Numbered from the stretch's first letter, positions 34,445 to 44,096 are shown. The stretch: 64,000 nt of DNA from Luteimonas suaedae (GCF_008312895.1 NZ_VSSP01000006.1:62001-126000), one strand, 5' to 3'. The notes: generated by a model from the sequence alone, not told the origin. Program-made: numbers and translations.

Positions 34445-34657
34445 CTAGGCGGTTCGCCGCAGATGGTGGGCGACCAGTGCATTGGCATGGCCGTGGCCCA
34501 TTGCGTGCTCGGTCTTCAGCCAGGCGACCAGTTCCATGTGCTTGCGTTCACCCAGTCCGTCCAGCAGCCGAAACCAGTGATCGACCGGATGGCCGTACTT
34601 CTTCTCGATGGAAGGGAAATAGGAGGCGGGGCCTCGGGTTTTCGGGGCATTGGCCAT
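34445..34657 (-). CDS. DUF4287 domain protein
   Basis: 70 aa. Recognised by ASYFPSIEKKYGHPVDHWFRLL and HMELVAWLKTEHAMGHGHANALVAHH, the full-length DUF4287 domain. Such domains occur alone or beside DUF5655; function unknown, cytoplasmic. The ATG at 34657 is chosen as the conserved start; the longer frame adds a polar stretch not seen in the family. Confidence 0.85.
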   Translation of the reverse strand: MANAPKTRGPASYFPSIEKKYGHPVDHWFRLLDGLGERKHMELVAWLKTEHAMGHGHANALVAHHLRRTA

Positions 34658-34771
34658 GTCGGTGCGTCTCCGGTTCGGGCGGGCGGGCAAGCGCTGGCTT
34701 GCCCGCTGCAGGGACGACGAATGGCGCGGCGCGGTTTCGACTGCCGGGAAAATCCGCTGCGGTGCCTGGCC

Positions 34772-35566
34772 TCAGCTGCCGGCCGGCATCAGCAGCAGCA
34801 ACAATCCGCCCAGCACCATGCGGTAGATCGCAAAGCCGGTGTAGCGGTGCGACTTGATGTAGCCCAGCAGCCATTTCACCACCACGAATCCGGTGACCGT
34901 GGCGGCCGTGAACGCCACCGCCACCTCGCTCCAGGCCTCGCCGCCGAGGCCTTGCTCCAGCCACAGCTCGAGGAAGGCGTAGGCGCTGGCCGCGAACATG
35001 GTCGGGATGCCGACCAGGAACACGAATTCGGTGGCCGCCGAGCGCCGGCTCAGCCCCGCCAGCATCGCCATGAAGATCGCCGCCGCCGAACGCGAGGTGC
35101 CCGGGAACACGCCCGCCACCACCTGCGCCAGGCCGACCAGCACCACCACCGTCCAGGTCACGTCGATGCTGTCGCCGCGGCGCTCGGCCAACCGCTCGGC
35201 CACGATCATCCAGACGCCGCCAAGGATCAGCGCCCAGGCCACCGGCGTCACCGTCTCCGGCAGTTCCCAGCCGGCCATCCGCACCGGCAGGCCGACGATC
35301 GCGGTCACGGCGAAGGCGGCGCCGAGCTTCAGCACGTAGGTGCGGTTCTCGCGTTGGTGCAGGCCGGTGGCCAGCGTCCACAGCCGTTGCCGGAACACCA
35401 GGGTGATCGCCAGGATCGCCCCGGCCTGGATCACGATGTTGAAGAAGTCCGAACGCGCGCCCAGCCAGTGCTGCACGATCAGCAGGTGTCCGGTGCTCGA
35501 CACCGGCAGGAACTCGGTAAAGCCTTCGATGATGCCCAGTAGCAGGGCGGCGAGCAGGTCGGACAC
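34772..35566 (-). CDS. uppP: Undecaprenyl-diphosphatase UppP/BacA
   Basis: 264 aa integral membrane enzyme that dephosphorylates undecaprenyl pyrophosphate to recycle the carrier lipid of peptidoglycan synthesis; it also confers bacitracin tolerance. Signature motifs: GIIEGFTEFLPVSSTGHLLI (residues 11-30) and PGTSRSAAAI, with about eight hydrophobic segments. Length is standard for the family. GTG start: no closer ATG preserves the conserved first helix. Confidence 0.93.
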   Translation of the reverse strand: MSDLLAALLLGIIEGFTEFLPVSSTGHLLIVQHWLGARSDFFNIVIQAGAILAITLVFRQRLWTLATGLHQRENRTYVLKLGAAFAVTAIVGLPVRMAGWELPETVTPVAWALILGGVWMIVAERLAERRGDSIDVTWTVVVLVGLAQVVAGVFPGTSRSAAAIFMAMLAGLSRRSAATEFVFLVGIPTMFAASAYAFLELWLEQGLGGEAWSEVAVAFTAATVTGFVVVKWLLGYIKSHRYTGFAIYRMVLGGLLLLLMPAGS

Positions 35567-35706
35567 GGGCGTGGAGGATGCGGAACGAGGCGCAAGAATA
35601 CGCGAAGCCGTCTGTACCCACCCATGCGTGCCGATGCCATGCGTGCTGCGCCGCGCTCGCCAGCGCCGCGCGCAGCCGCGGGCGTGGATCGGTCAGATGT
35701 GCCGGA

Positions 35707-36474
35707 TCATCCCCGCGCCTGCTTCGCCTGCGGCGCGATCGCGATCGATGACAGGTCGTTCGCCGCCGCGATCGCCGCGTCCGCCGCCTGCCGGCGTTCG
35801 GAGTAGCGGTCCACCAGCCGCGCGGCATGCGGTCGCAGCAGCACGGTGAACCGGACCAGTTCCTCGACCACGTCGACGATACGTTCGTAGTAGCCGGAGG
35901 GCAGCATGCGCCCGGCCTCGTCGAACTGGCGGAATGCCTGGGCGACGCTGGACTGGTTGGGGATGGTGAACATGCGCATCCAGCGCCCGAGCAGGCGCAG
36001 CGTATTGACCGAGTTGAACGACTGCGAGCCGCCCGAGACCTGCATCACCGCCAACGTGCGTCCCTGGGTGGGGCGGACCCCGCCCAGGCTCAGCGGCAGA
36101 TGGTCGATCTGCGCCTTCATCACGCTGCTGATCTGGCCGTGGCGCTCCGGACTGCACCAGATCTGCCCCTCGGACCACAGCGACAGCGCCCGCAGTTCGT
36201 GCACCGCCGGGTGATCATCGTCGGGGACTTGTCCCGGCAGCGGCAGGTCGGACGGGTCGAAGATCCGCGGCTCGCCGCCGAACCAGCGCACCAGCCGTGC
36301 GGCCTCCTCGATCGCCAGGCGCGAATACGAGCGCTCGCGCAGCGAACCGTAGAGCAGGAGGATCTTCGGCGGGGCCTGCGCGCCGGCGGTCAGGCCGTCG
36401 GCCGGCCGCTGCGGCGCATGGCGTGGCTGCAGCGCGGGCAGGTGGTCGGGATCGGGAAGGGGGCGCAGTCTCAT
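35707..36474 (-). CDS. arsH: Organoarsenical/NADPH-dependent FMN reductase ArsH
   Basis: 255 aa flavoprotein of the arsenic-resistance ArsH family. Seen: [22 protein letters not shown] (flavodoxin-like phosphate loop), [20 protein letters not shown] and [20 protein letters not shown], all diagnostic. Known members oxidise trivalent organoarsenicals or act as quinone/azo reductases using NADPH and FMN. No arsB or arsC is present; the nearby PadR regulator likely controls it. The start overlaps the stop of a possible 49-codon upstream frame by ATGA. Confidence 0.92.
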   Translation of the reverse strand: MRLRPLPDPDHLPALQPRHAPQRPADGLTAGAQAPPKILLLYGSLRERSYSRLAIEEAARLVRWFGGEPRIFDPSDLPLPGQVPDDDHPAVHELRALSLWSEGQIWCSPERHGQISSVMKAQIDHLPLSLGGVRPTQGRTLAVMQVSGGSQSFNSVNTLRLLGRWMRMFTIPNQSSVAQAFRQFDEAGRMLPSGYYERIVDVVEELVRFTVLLRPHAARLVDRYSERRQAADAAIAAANDLSSIAIAPQAKQARG

Positions 36475-36620
36475 GCCGGCGTTGCCTCGGGTGCGGGAAC
36501 AGGAGCCGAAAGCCCGGCCGGTCCGGCCAGCGCCAGGGGAGTTGCGGGCGGCAGCGCGCGTGCGACATTCGGCATTGCTCGTGCAGGCGGCCACAGTGGA
36601 ACGGCCGAGCTATCGGCCAT
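36471..36620 (-). CDS. Possible 49-residue upstream ORF coupled to arsH
   Basis: Reads [17 protein letters not shown] then a Pro/Ala-rich tail ending EATPA, with GAGG five bases before its ATG and its TGA overlapping the arsH ATG. It starts just after a candidate -10 (TATATA) and operator-like palindrome, so it would be the first frame on the arsH message. It has no recognisable domain and no Cys; it may be a leader peptide for translational coupling or chance. Confidence 0.35.
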   Translation of the reverse strand: MADSSAVPLWPPARAMPNVARALPPATPLALAGPAGLSAPVPAPEATPA

Positions 36621-36621
36621 C

Positions 36622-36646
36622 GATGCCTCGATGATCGATGTATATA
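36622..36646 (-). promoter_or_regulatory. Candidate arsH operator/-10 region
   Basis: Contains the palindrome TCGAT-G-ATCGA (36628-36638) next to TATATA (36641-36646), a candidate -10 for arsH on the minus strand. The top strand GATGCCTCGATGATCGA closely matches the reverse complement of the padR promoter (GATGCCTCGAGCATCGA), implying one regulator for both. Confidence 0.5.
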
Positions 36647-36664
36647 GGTAAAGCAACACCATCA

Positions 36665-37087
36665 TCAGCAGCATCCGTCCTGTTCGCTCCGGCGCGGCGC
36701 GGCGGCGGCCTTGCTGGCCAGGATGCAGTCGGTCGCCTCCAGCCATGCCGCCACCGCGGTGCGGAAGGCGTCGCGTCCACGCTCGGTGAGCGCGTAGACC
36801 TTACGTTCGCGGCCCTGCACGGTTTCCAGGTGCGAGCGCAGGCAGCCGTCGCTCTCGAAGTCGGCGAGCATCGGGTAGATCGTGCCCTCGGTCGGACTGC
36901 AGCAGCCGCGCGTGGTCTTCGCCACTGCCTGCACCACCTCGTAGCCGTGCATCGGCTGCCGGTGCAGCACGCGCAGGACGAAGAACTTCGACAGCGACAT
37001 CTTGATCGAGCCCTGCCAGTAGGCGCGATCGGTGTAGTCGGGCGTCGATCGCGATGCTCTGCGGGGGGATTCGGCGGTGGAGGGCAT
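36665..37087 (-). CDS. PadR-family transcriptional regulator with cysteine pairs
   Basis: 140 aa. The winged-helix DNA-binding domain covers FFVLRVLHRQPMHGYEVVQ, RGCCSPTEGTIYPML and GRERKVYALTERGRDAF. Unusual for PadR are the vicinal Cys pair inside the recognition region, single Cys in DGCLRS and TDCILA, and a C-terminal DGCC. Thiols in this number and a neighbouring arsH suggest sensing of trivalent arsenic or another metalloid, which is inference. The ATG at 37087 lies only 6 nt after a near-consensus -10, pointing to a leaderless message; ATG at 37000 is the alternative. Confidence 0.85.
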   Translation of the reverse strand: MPSTAESPRRASRSTPDYTDRAYWQGSIKMSLSKFFVLRVLHRQPMHGYEVVQAVAKTTRGCCSPTEGTIYPMLADFESDGCLRSHLETVQGRERKVYALTERGRDAFRTAVAAWLEATDCILASKAAAAPRRSEQDGCC

Positions 37088-37093
37088 ACCGGC

Positions 37094-37122
37094 GTTATAC
37101 ACCTCGATGCTCGAGGCATCAA
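37094..37122 (-). promoter_or_regulatory. padR promoter with internal operator
   Basis: On the minus strand TTGATG (-35), 17-bp spacer, TATAAC (-10). The spacer holds the palindrome CCTCGA-N3-TCGAGG (37102-37116), so a bound regulator would block RNA polymerase. Predicted start of transcription falls at or next to the ATG (37087). Confidence 0.6.
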
Positions 37123-37180
37123 GCAGCCGCAGACCTGTCCCGATCGCTTCTGAAGGCGTTCGAAATGCGGCGTCACCCCC

Positions 37181-37323
37181 GTAGGAGCGCGCCATGCGCG
37201 CGATGCCGCGGGTGCCTCGGGTCGTCGGTCATTGCGGCCCCCCCGCGAGCCAGAAGCGCACCGGTGGGCGGACATCGCAGGCGGCGCAATGCCCGCGGCA
37301 TCGCGCGCATGGCGCGCCCTTAC
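37181..37323. repeat. Palindromic intergenic repeat, GTAGGAG family, copy 4
   Basis: Half-sites GTAGGAGCGCGCCATGCGCG and CGCGCATGGCGCGCCCTTAC (last arm with one change). It follows the HI0933-like flavoprotein gene (minus strand) and precedes the padR promoter region. Confidence 0.86.
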
Positions 37324-37348
37324 AAGGAAGTTGCGGCGCCGACGGCGC

Positions 37349-38545
37349 TCACACCGCCAGACCGGCGGCGTGTCCCGACGCCCACGCCCACTGGAAGTTG
37401 TAGCCGCCGAGCCAGCCGGTGACGTCGAGCACCTCGCCGATGAAGTGCAGCCCCGGCACCCGCCGCGACTCGAACGTGGACGAGGACACCTCGTCGGTGG
37501 CTACGCCGCCCAGGGTGACCTCGGCGGTGCGGTAGCCCTCGGTGCCGCTGGCCACCAGCGGCCAGGCCTGCAGCAGCGCCGCGATGTCGTGCAGCTGCGC
37601 CGGCGCGTACTGCCGCATCGGCCGATTCGGCAGCCAGACCTCGCACAGGCGCTGGGCGAAGCGCCGCGGCAGCACCTCGCCGAGCAGGGTCTTCAGTTCG
37701 GCGGCCGGGCGCTCGGCCTGCCAGCGGGCGAGCAGCGCCGGCACGTCCGCGTCCGGCAGCAGGTCCAGTTGCAGCGCATCGCCGGGCTGCCAATAGGAGG
37801 AGATCTGCAGGATCGCCGGGCCGCTGACGCCGCGATGGGTGACCAGCATCGCGTTGCGGAAGCGTTGTCCGTTGCAGGCGGCTTCCACCGGCAGCGACAC
37901 GCCGGCCAGGTCCGCCAGCCGCTGCTGATGCTTGCCGCTGAGGGTCAGCGGCACCAGGCCGGCGCGCGTGGGTAGCAGTGCGTGGCCGAATTGATGGGCA
38001 AGCTCGTAGCCGAAGCCGCTCGCGCCCATGCTCGGGATCGACAGGCCGCCGCTGGCGACCACCAGTTTCGCCGCGACCAGATCGCCGCGGTCGGTCGCCA
38101 GGCGGAAGCGGCCATCGTCTTCCACCGTCACCCGGCCGATTTCGCACTGCGTGTCGATGCGCACGCCGGCGTGCACGCACTCGTCCAGCAGCATGCGCAC
38201 GATCTGTTTCGACGACTCGTCGCAGAACAGCTGCCCGAGCTCCTTCTCGTGCCAGGCGATGCCGTGGCGCTCGACCAGTTCCAGAAACTGCCACGGCGTG
38301 TAGCGCGCCAGCGCCGACTTGCAGAAGTGCGGATTGGCGGACAGGAAGTTCGCCGGCGCGGTGCCGGTATTGGTGAAATTGCAGCGCCCGCCGCCGGACA
38401 TCAGGATCTTCTTGCCGACCCTGTTGGCGCGCTCGATCACCCGCACCCGCAGCCCGCGCGCGCCGGCGACGTGCGCGCACATCAGCCCGGCGGCGCCGCC
38501 GCCGATCACCGCCACGTCGGCTTCGTGCGCGTCCGTATCGGTCAT
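37349..38545 (-). CDS. HI0933/BaiN-like FAD-dependent oxidoreductase
   Basis: 398 aa. N-terminal dinucleotide fold VAVIGGGAAGLMCAH, then SGGGRCNFTNTG, the hallmark of the HI0933/YhiN group; ASGGLSIPSMGASGFGY and the C-terminal GEVLDVTGWLGGYNFQWAWASG are also typical. Family members are annotated as aminoacetone oxidase or BaiN, but activity in this group is poorly defined. Soluble, FAD-binding. Confidence 0.9.
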   Translation of the reverse strand: MTDTDAHEADVAVIGGGAAGLMCAHVAGARGLRVRVIERANRVGKKILMSGGGRCNFTNTGTAPANFLSANPHFCKSALARYTPWQFLELVERHGIAWHEKELGQLFCDESSKQIVRMLLDECVHAGVRIDTQCEIGRVTVEDDGRFRLATDRGDLVAAKLVVASGGLSIPSMGASGFGYELAHQFGHALLPTRAGLVPLTLSGKHQQRLADLAGVSLPVEAACNGQRFRNAMLVTHRGVSGPAILQISSYWQPGDALQLDLLPDADVPALLARWQAERPAAELKTLLGEVLPRRFAQRLCEVWLPNRPMRQYAPAQLHDIAALLQAWPLVASGTEGYRTAEVTLGGVATDEVSSSTFESRRVPGLHFIGEVLDVTGWLGGYNFQWAWASGHAAGLAV

Positions 38546-38844
38546 GGTGTCAGGCCACCGGCCCGTGCCGTCGCGAAAACCGCTGGCGCGCGTCCGACGC
38601 AGCGACAGGCCGCGTCACTCGTCCGCGAGATGCGATGCCCGGTGCTGGCGACGGTGACATGCGGGAGCCGGACGGGAACGGCCTGCCATTCTAGAGCGCA
38701 TCTCGAACAAGCCGTTCAGCCGCGGATCGACGCGGAAAAGCGGCCAGTGAGGTTGCACGGAGCCGTTTTGCGTTGCGGCTTCGCGCATCCGCGTTGATCC
38801 GTAGCGGACAGCTCTTGATGAGCTGAACTGAGTGCCGTCCCGCC
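38546..38844. other. Intergenic stretch, no gene seen
   Basis: 299 bp between the flavoprotein gene start and the DUF2188-like gene stop. Frames through it have no family resemblance or ribosome site. It must contain the promoter of the flavoprotein gene, but none is obvious. Confidence 0.5.
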
Positions 38845-39057
38845 TCAGCCGCAGGCGCCCACCACCATCTCGTCGCCCGCGGTCGACCTCACCCGTACGC
38901 CGGTCGGGCGGCCGGTGGCCACGTGCCGTTGCCGGGCGAAGCGCGAGGCTTCCTGGATCGCGGTGATCATGTCGAGCTCGCGGGCGATCGCGTAGCCGGC
39001 GATGCGGATGGTCCAGCCATCGTCGTCCGGAGCCACTTCCACCAATGCGCGTTCCAT
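38845..39057 (-). CDS. Small DUF2188-like protein
   Basis: 70 aa. The pattern DDDGWTIRIAG, then TAIQEASRFARQRH and TGVRVRSTAGDEMVV follows the DUF2188 layout (short strand, helix, strand), a small stress-linked domain of unknown function. GGGGAGCAGG precedes the ATG closely. Divergent from glnA, so both promoters share the 400-bp region with the NtrC sites. Confidence 0.7.
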   Translation of the reverse strand: MERALVEVAPDDDGWTIRIAGYAIARELDMITAIQEASRFARQRHVATGRPTGVRVRSTAGDEMVVGACG

Positions 39058-39292
39058 CCTGCTCCCCTGTGATCGTTCCGGACGGCGGCCGATCCGCCAG
39101 CCGGAGCGTTGCCTTCACGCGCAGCACGTGTGCCGTGGATGGCGGTGCCGATCGGGGCAGCTTGGCGGACGGCGGGGATTGCGGGTAGTCGGGAGAATGC
39201 GCCTTGGTGCGTAGGAAAACTCCGAGGGGCACGGCGAAGCAGGCGTTCCCGGTTTGGCCAGGGACGAGCGCGTCGCCGCACGCACGGCAATT

Positions 39293-39307
39293 GCACCAAC
39301 CTGGTGC
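39293..39307. promoter_or_regulatory. NtrC-binding site 1 upstream of glnA
   Basis: GCACCAACCTGGTGC fits the NtrC consensus GCAC-N7-GTGC with the fuller GCACC-N5-GGTGC symmetry. Its centre is 30 bp (about three helical turns) from site 2 and about 127 bp upstream of the predicted glnA start, like the E. coli glnA enhancer. Confidence 0.82.
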
Positions 39308-39322
39308 GGCATCTCCATCTAC

Positions 39323-39337
39323 GCACGGTTGCAGTGC
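39323..39337. promoter_or_regulatory. NtrC-binding site 2 upstream of glnA
   Basis: GCACGGTTGCAGTGC, again GCAC-N7-GTGC, centred about 97 bp upstream of the predicted transcription start. Paired with site 1 on the same helix face. Confidence 0.72.
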
Positions 39338-39400
39338 ATCGCCGTGGCGGGTCCGGGTTGAAAGCGCCGCAAAATCAATGGCTTGTGGGTCCGGAGTGGC

Positions 39401-39415
39401 TGGCACGCGCCTTGC
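39401..39415 (+). promoter_or_regulatory. Sigma-54 (RpoN) promoter of glnA
   Basis: TGGCACG-CGCC-TTGC is an exact match to the sigma-54 consensus, with GG at -24 and GC at -12. Predicted start near 39427, leaving a leader of about 32 nt before the glnA ATG. Confidence 0.93.
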
Positions 39416-39458
39416 ATACACTTGACCATCCATCACCAATCCGAGGTTGAAACCCCCG

Positions 39459-40868
39459 ATGTCCATCGACAACGTCGAAAAGCTGATCAAGGACCACAAG
39501 GTCGAGTTCATCGACCTGCGCTTCACCGACATCCGCGGCGTGCAGCACCACGTCACCTATCCGAAGTCGATCGTCGAGCCGGGCCTGTTCGAGGACGGCA
39601 CGATGTTCGATGGCTCGTCGATCCCCGGCTGGAAGGGCATCAACGAATCCGACATGGTGCTGCTGCCCGATCCGGCCAGCGCCTACGTCGATCCGTTCCC
39701 GGCCGATCCGACCCTGGTGCTGGTCTGCGACGTGCTCGACCCGTCGACGATGCAGTCGTACTCGCGCGATCCGCGCGGCGTGGCCAAGCGCGCCGAGGCC
39801 TACCTCAAGTCCTCCGGCATCGCCGACCAGGCGTTCTTCGGCCCGGAGCCGGAGTTCTTCGTGTTCGACTCGGTCCGCTTCGGCGTCGAGATGGGCCACA
39901 CCTTCTTCCACGTCGATTCGGAAGAGGCGCACTGGAATTCGGCCAAGGAGTACGAGGGCGGCAACACCGGCTACCGGCCGACGATCAAGGGCGGCTATTT
40001 CCCGACCCCGCCGGTGGACTCGCTGCACGACCTGCGCGCCGAGATGTGCAAGACCCTGGAACAGGTCGGCATCGAGGTCGAGGTGCACCATCACGAGGTG
40101 GCCAACGCCGGCCAGTGCGAGATCGGCACCAAGTTCAACTCGCTGGTCAGGAAGGCCGACGAGCTGCTGACGATGAAGTACATCATCAAGAACGTCGCCT
40201 TCCGCAACGGCAAGAGCGCCACCTTCATGCCCAAGCCGCTGGTCGGTGACAACGGCAGCGGCATGCACGTGCACCAGTCGCTGGCCAAGGGCGGCACCAA
40301 CCTGTTCACCGGCGACGGCTACGGTGGATTGAGCCAGATGGCGCTGTGGTACATCGGTGGCATCTTCAAGCACGCACGTGCGATCAACGCGTTCGCCAAT
40401 TCCACCACCAACAGCTACAAGCGGCTGGTGCCGGGTTTCGAGGCGCCGGTGATGCTGGCGTACTCGGCGCGCAACCGGTCGGCGAGCTGCCGCATTCCGT
40501 TCGTGAGCAACCCGAAGGCGCGCCGCATCGAGGTGCGCTTCCCGGATCCGATGCAGTCGGGCTATCTCACCTTCGCCGCGCTGATGATGGCGGGGCTGGA
40601 CGGCATCAAGAACCAGATCGATCCGGGCGGCCCCAGCGACAAGGACCTCTACGACCTGCCGCCGGAGGAGGAGAAGAACATTCCGAAGGTGTGCCACTCG
40701 CTCGACCAGGCGCTCGAGGCGCTGGATGCCGATCGCGAGTTCCTGACCGCCGGCGGCGTGTTCTCCGACGACTTCATCGACGGCTACATCGCGCTGAAGA
40801 TGCAGGAGGTGACCAAGTTCCGCGCGGCCACCCATCCGCTCGAGTACCAGCTGTACTACACCGTCTGA
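39459..40868 (+). CDS. glnA: Type I glutamine synthetase
   Basis: 469 aa enzyme making glutamine from glutamate and ammonium with ATP. Family landmarks: [47 protein letters not shown] and RSASCRIPF, with the ATP/metal residues intact. Tyr398 in DLYDLPPEE is the adenylylation site of GSI-beta enzymes, so GlnE control is expected. ATG at 39459 gives the conserved start ([12 protein letters not shown]). Transcribed from the sigma-54 promoter. Its last 11 codons are repeated twice more downstream (see repeat 40836-41167). Confidence 0.97.
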   Translation: MSIDNVEKLIKDHKVEFIDLRFTDIRGVQHHVTYPKSIVEPGLFEDGTMFDGSSIPGWKGINESDMVLLPDPASAYVDPFPADPTLVLVCDVLDPSTMQSYSRDPRGVAKRAEAYLKSSGIADQAFFGPEPEFFVFDSVRFGVEMGHTFFHVDSEEAHWNSAKEYEGGNTGYRPTIKGGYFPTPPVDSLHDLRAEMCKTLEQVGIEVEVHHHEVANAGQCEIGTKFNSLVRKADELLTMKYIIKNVAFRNGKSATFMPKPLVGDNGSGMHVHQSLAKGGTNLFTGDGYGGLSQMALWYIGGIFKHARAINAFANSTTNSYKRLVPGFEAPVMLAYSARNRSASCRIPFVSNPKARRIEVRFPDPMQSGYLTFAALMMAGLDGIKNQIDPGGPSDKDLYDLPPEEEKNIPKVCHSLDQALEALDADREFLTAGGVFSDDFIDGYIALKMQEVTKFRAATHPLEYQLYYTV

Positions 40869-41167
40869 TGGCATCCGGGCATCCCAATGACGGGGGCGCC
40901 GGGCCGGCGGATGTCCGGCCCGGCGCAGCGCGCCGGGCGTTCGGGAAGGGCGCGCGGCAGTGCCGCGCAAGCGCCCTTACCTCACCCGCTCGAGTACCAG
41001 CTGTACTACACGGTCTGATGGCATTCGGGCATACCAATGACGGGGCTTCGGGCCGGCGGATGTCCGGCCCGGCGCAGCGCGCCGGGCGTTCGGAAAGGGC
41101 GCGCGGCAGTGCCGCGCAAGCGCCCTTACCTCACCCGCTCGAGTACCAGCTGTACTACACCGTCTAA
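40836..41167 (+). repeat. 150-bp tandem repeat carrying copies of the glnA 3' end
   Basis: Three copies of a CGCTCGAGTACCAGCTGTAC-containing segment (last 11 codons and stop of glnA) at 40836, 40986 and 41135; the first two are each followed by about 115 bp of near-identical sequence. Copies 1 and 2 end in TGA, copy 3 in TAA. The inter-copy part has two strong hairpins, e.g. CGCCGGGCCGG/CCGGCCCGGCG at 40897-40925 and an AGGGCG...CGCCCT stem. The gene stays intact while its tail is reiterated, like an insertion that restores its target. Confidence 0.9.
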
Positions 41168-41519
41168 CGGGGGAAGGCGGCCCGGTGCGCTTGCCCGGGC
41201 CGTCGCATTGTCCGGCGGACGACGTGAGGCAGACACCGATATCGGCGCGCCGCTTCAGGAAGCGCAGCGCCGCGCCAAGCGGTTTTGGCGCGATCTCTCC
41301 CCGCAAGCGGGAGAGGGAGGCATTTCCACAAGCGCGTAGGTACCCAATAGGAAAGTCTCTAGTCGAGTAACAGAACGAGGGAGAGGGAGAGCATTGCCGG
41401 CACGGGGACGCAGAGCCTCCGGCCGGAGCGCAGCGATCGCAACACGGCGCCGCGCGGGCAAAGGGCGATACGCAACAGGTACCGACCGGGGAGGGTTCCA
41501 TTCATCGAGGAGCCTAGTC
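41168..41519. other. Intergenic region between glnA repeat and torF
   Basis: Contains a GGCCCGG/CCGGGCC stem (41178-41200), possibly the glnA terminator though without a T-run, and the palindrome CTCTCCCCGCAAGCGGGAGAG (41295-41315). No gene, no convincing sigma-54 or NtrC site found here. Confidence 0.5.
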
Positions 41520-42600
<1,081 letters not shown>

Positions 42601-42619
42601 CCCCACGCAGGAGACAACC

Positions 42620-44032
42620 ATGACGATCCGACTTTTCTCCGGGTGGAAGGCCCGACTGGACCTGCTGGCACTGGCCGCCGCCTGCGGGCTGCTGCTGGCC
42701 GGCGTTGCCGGCGGCGCGTTGGCGCAGGAGGCCGCAGTGCCGGTGATGGAAACCGCGGCGCTGCAGGACGCGCCGGCGGCCGAAGACGCGGCCGCCGAGC
42801 CGACGGTCGACAAGGGCGACGTGGCCTGGATGCTGACCTCGACCTTCCTCGTGCTGCTGATGGTGGTGCCCGGATTGGCGCTGTTCTACGGCGGCATGGT
42901 GCGCGCCAAGAACGTGCTGTCGGTGCTGATCCAGGTGATCAGCGTGTTCTCGCTGCTGATCCTGCTGTGGGTGGCCTACGGCTACAGCCTGGCGTTCTCG
43001 GGCGAAGGGCCGTGGATCGGCAACCTCGACAAGCTGTTCCTGTCGGGGGTGACGCTGGACTCGCTGGCGGCGACGTTCACCGACGGCGTGGCCCTGCCCG
43101 AGTACGTGTTCGTGGCGTTCCAGGCCACCTTCGCCGGCATCACCGGCGCGCTGATCGTCGGCGCCTTCGCCGAGCGTGCACGTTTCGCCGCAGTAATGCT
43201 GTTCGCGGCGCTGTGGTTCACGTTCGGCTACCTGCCGATCGCGCACATGGTGTGGGCGGCCGGCGGCTTCCTGTTCGAGCGCGGCGCGCTGGACTTCGCC
43301 GGCGGCACGGTGGTGCACATCAATGCCGGCGTGGCCGGTCTGGTGGGCGCGTACTTCGTCGGCAAGCGCGTCGGCTTCGGGCGTGAGGCACTCAAGCCGC
43401 ACAACGTCACCTTGACCTTCGTCGGCGCATCGCTGCTGTGGGTGGGCTGGTTCGGGTTCAATGCCGGCTCCAATCTGGAGGCGACCGCCGATGCCGCGCT
43501 GGCGTTCTTCAACACCATGGTCGCCACCGCGGCCGCGGTACTGGCGTGGGCGGCGGCCGAGAAGCTGATCAAGGGCAAGTCGTCGGCGCTGGGCGTGGCC
43601 TCGGGCGCGGTGGCCGGACTGGTCGGCATCACCCCGGCGGCGGGACTGGTCGGCCCGCTGGGCGCGATCGCGATCGGCGCGGCGGCGGGCGTGCTGTGCG
43701 TGTGGGGCGTCAACGGCCTCAAGCGCATGCTTCGCGCCGACGACACCGCCGACGTGTTCGGCGTGCACGCGATCGGCGGCATCGTCGGCGCCCTGCTCAC
43801 CGGCGTGTTCCACGCGCCGGCGCTGGGCGGCACCGGCGACGCCGATTTCTCGATGGGCGCGCAGGTGGCGATCCAGGCGATGGGCGTGGCGTTGACGGTG
43901 ATCTGGATCGGCATCGTCGCGGCAGTGGCGTTCTTCATCGCCAAGCTGGTGTTCGGCCTGCGCGTGGAAGAGGAAGACGAACGCGCCGGCTTGGACATCG
44001 CCGAGCACGGCGAGACCGCCTACGAGTACTGA
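42620..44032 (+). CDS. amtB: Ammonium transporter
   Basis: 470 aa. A signal-peptide-like start (AACGLLLAGVAGGALAQEAA) precedes 11 membrane helices. Motifs of Amt channels are seen: LFYGGMVRAKNVLSV, WVAYGYSLAFSGEG, the gate/selectivity region TFGYLPIAHMVWAAGGF, HINAGVAGLVGAYFVGKR (first pore His) and GVHAIGGIVGALLTGVF (second pore His). Imports ammonium under nitrogen limitation and is plugged by GlnK. Starts 19 bp after glnK. Confidence 0.96.
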   Translation: MTIRLFSGWKARLDLLALAAACGLLLAGVAGGALAQEAAVPVMETAALQDAPAAEDAAAEPTVDKGDVAWMLTSTFLVLLMVVPGLALFYGGMVRAKNVLSVLIQVISVFSLLILLWVAYGYSLAFSGEGPWIGNLDKLFLSGVTLDSLAATFTDGVALPEYVFVAFQATFAGITGALIVGAFAERARFAAVMLFAALWFTFGYLPIAHMVWAAGGFLFERGALDFAGGTVVHINAGVAGLVGAYFVGKRVGFGREALKPHNVTLTFVGASLLWVGWFGFNAGSNLEATADAALAFFNTMVATAAAVLAWAAAEKLIKGKSSALGVASGAVAGLVGITPAAGLVGPLGAIAIGAAAGVLCVWGVNGLKRMLRADDTADVFGVHAIGGIVGALLTGVFHAPALGGTGDADFSMGAQVAIQAMGVALTVIWIGIVAAVAFFIAKLVFGLRVEEEDERAGLDIAEHGETAYEY

Positions 44033-44060
44033 GCGGGATCCACCTCCCCCACGAGGTGAC

Positions 44061-44096
44061 GCGGGCGGCGGAGCGATCCGCCGCCCGCTTTCTTTT
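44061..44096 (+). terminator. Rho-independent terminator after amtB
   Basis: Twelve-bp stem GCGGGCGGCGGA/TCCGCCGCCCGC with GCGA loop, followed by TTTCTTTT, 28 bp after the amtB stop. Confidence 0.93.

Noticed and set aside
38615-39556. Minus-strand frame spanning the DUF2188-like gene and the glnA promoter
   Set aside because: It runs through the sigma-54 promoter and glnA start in another frame and lacks any domain.
40986-41167. Downstream copies of the glnA tail as additional genes
   Set aside because: Only 11 codons and a stop are repeated, with no start or body; treated as a repeat.
41168-41519. Sigma-54 or NtrC sites before torF-glnK-amtB
   Set aside because: Best candidates had wrong GG-to-GC spacing or lacked a GTGC half-site.
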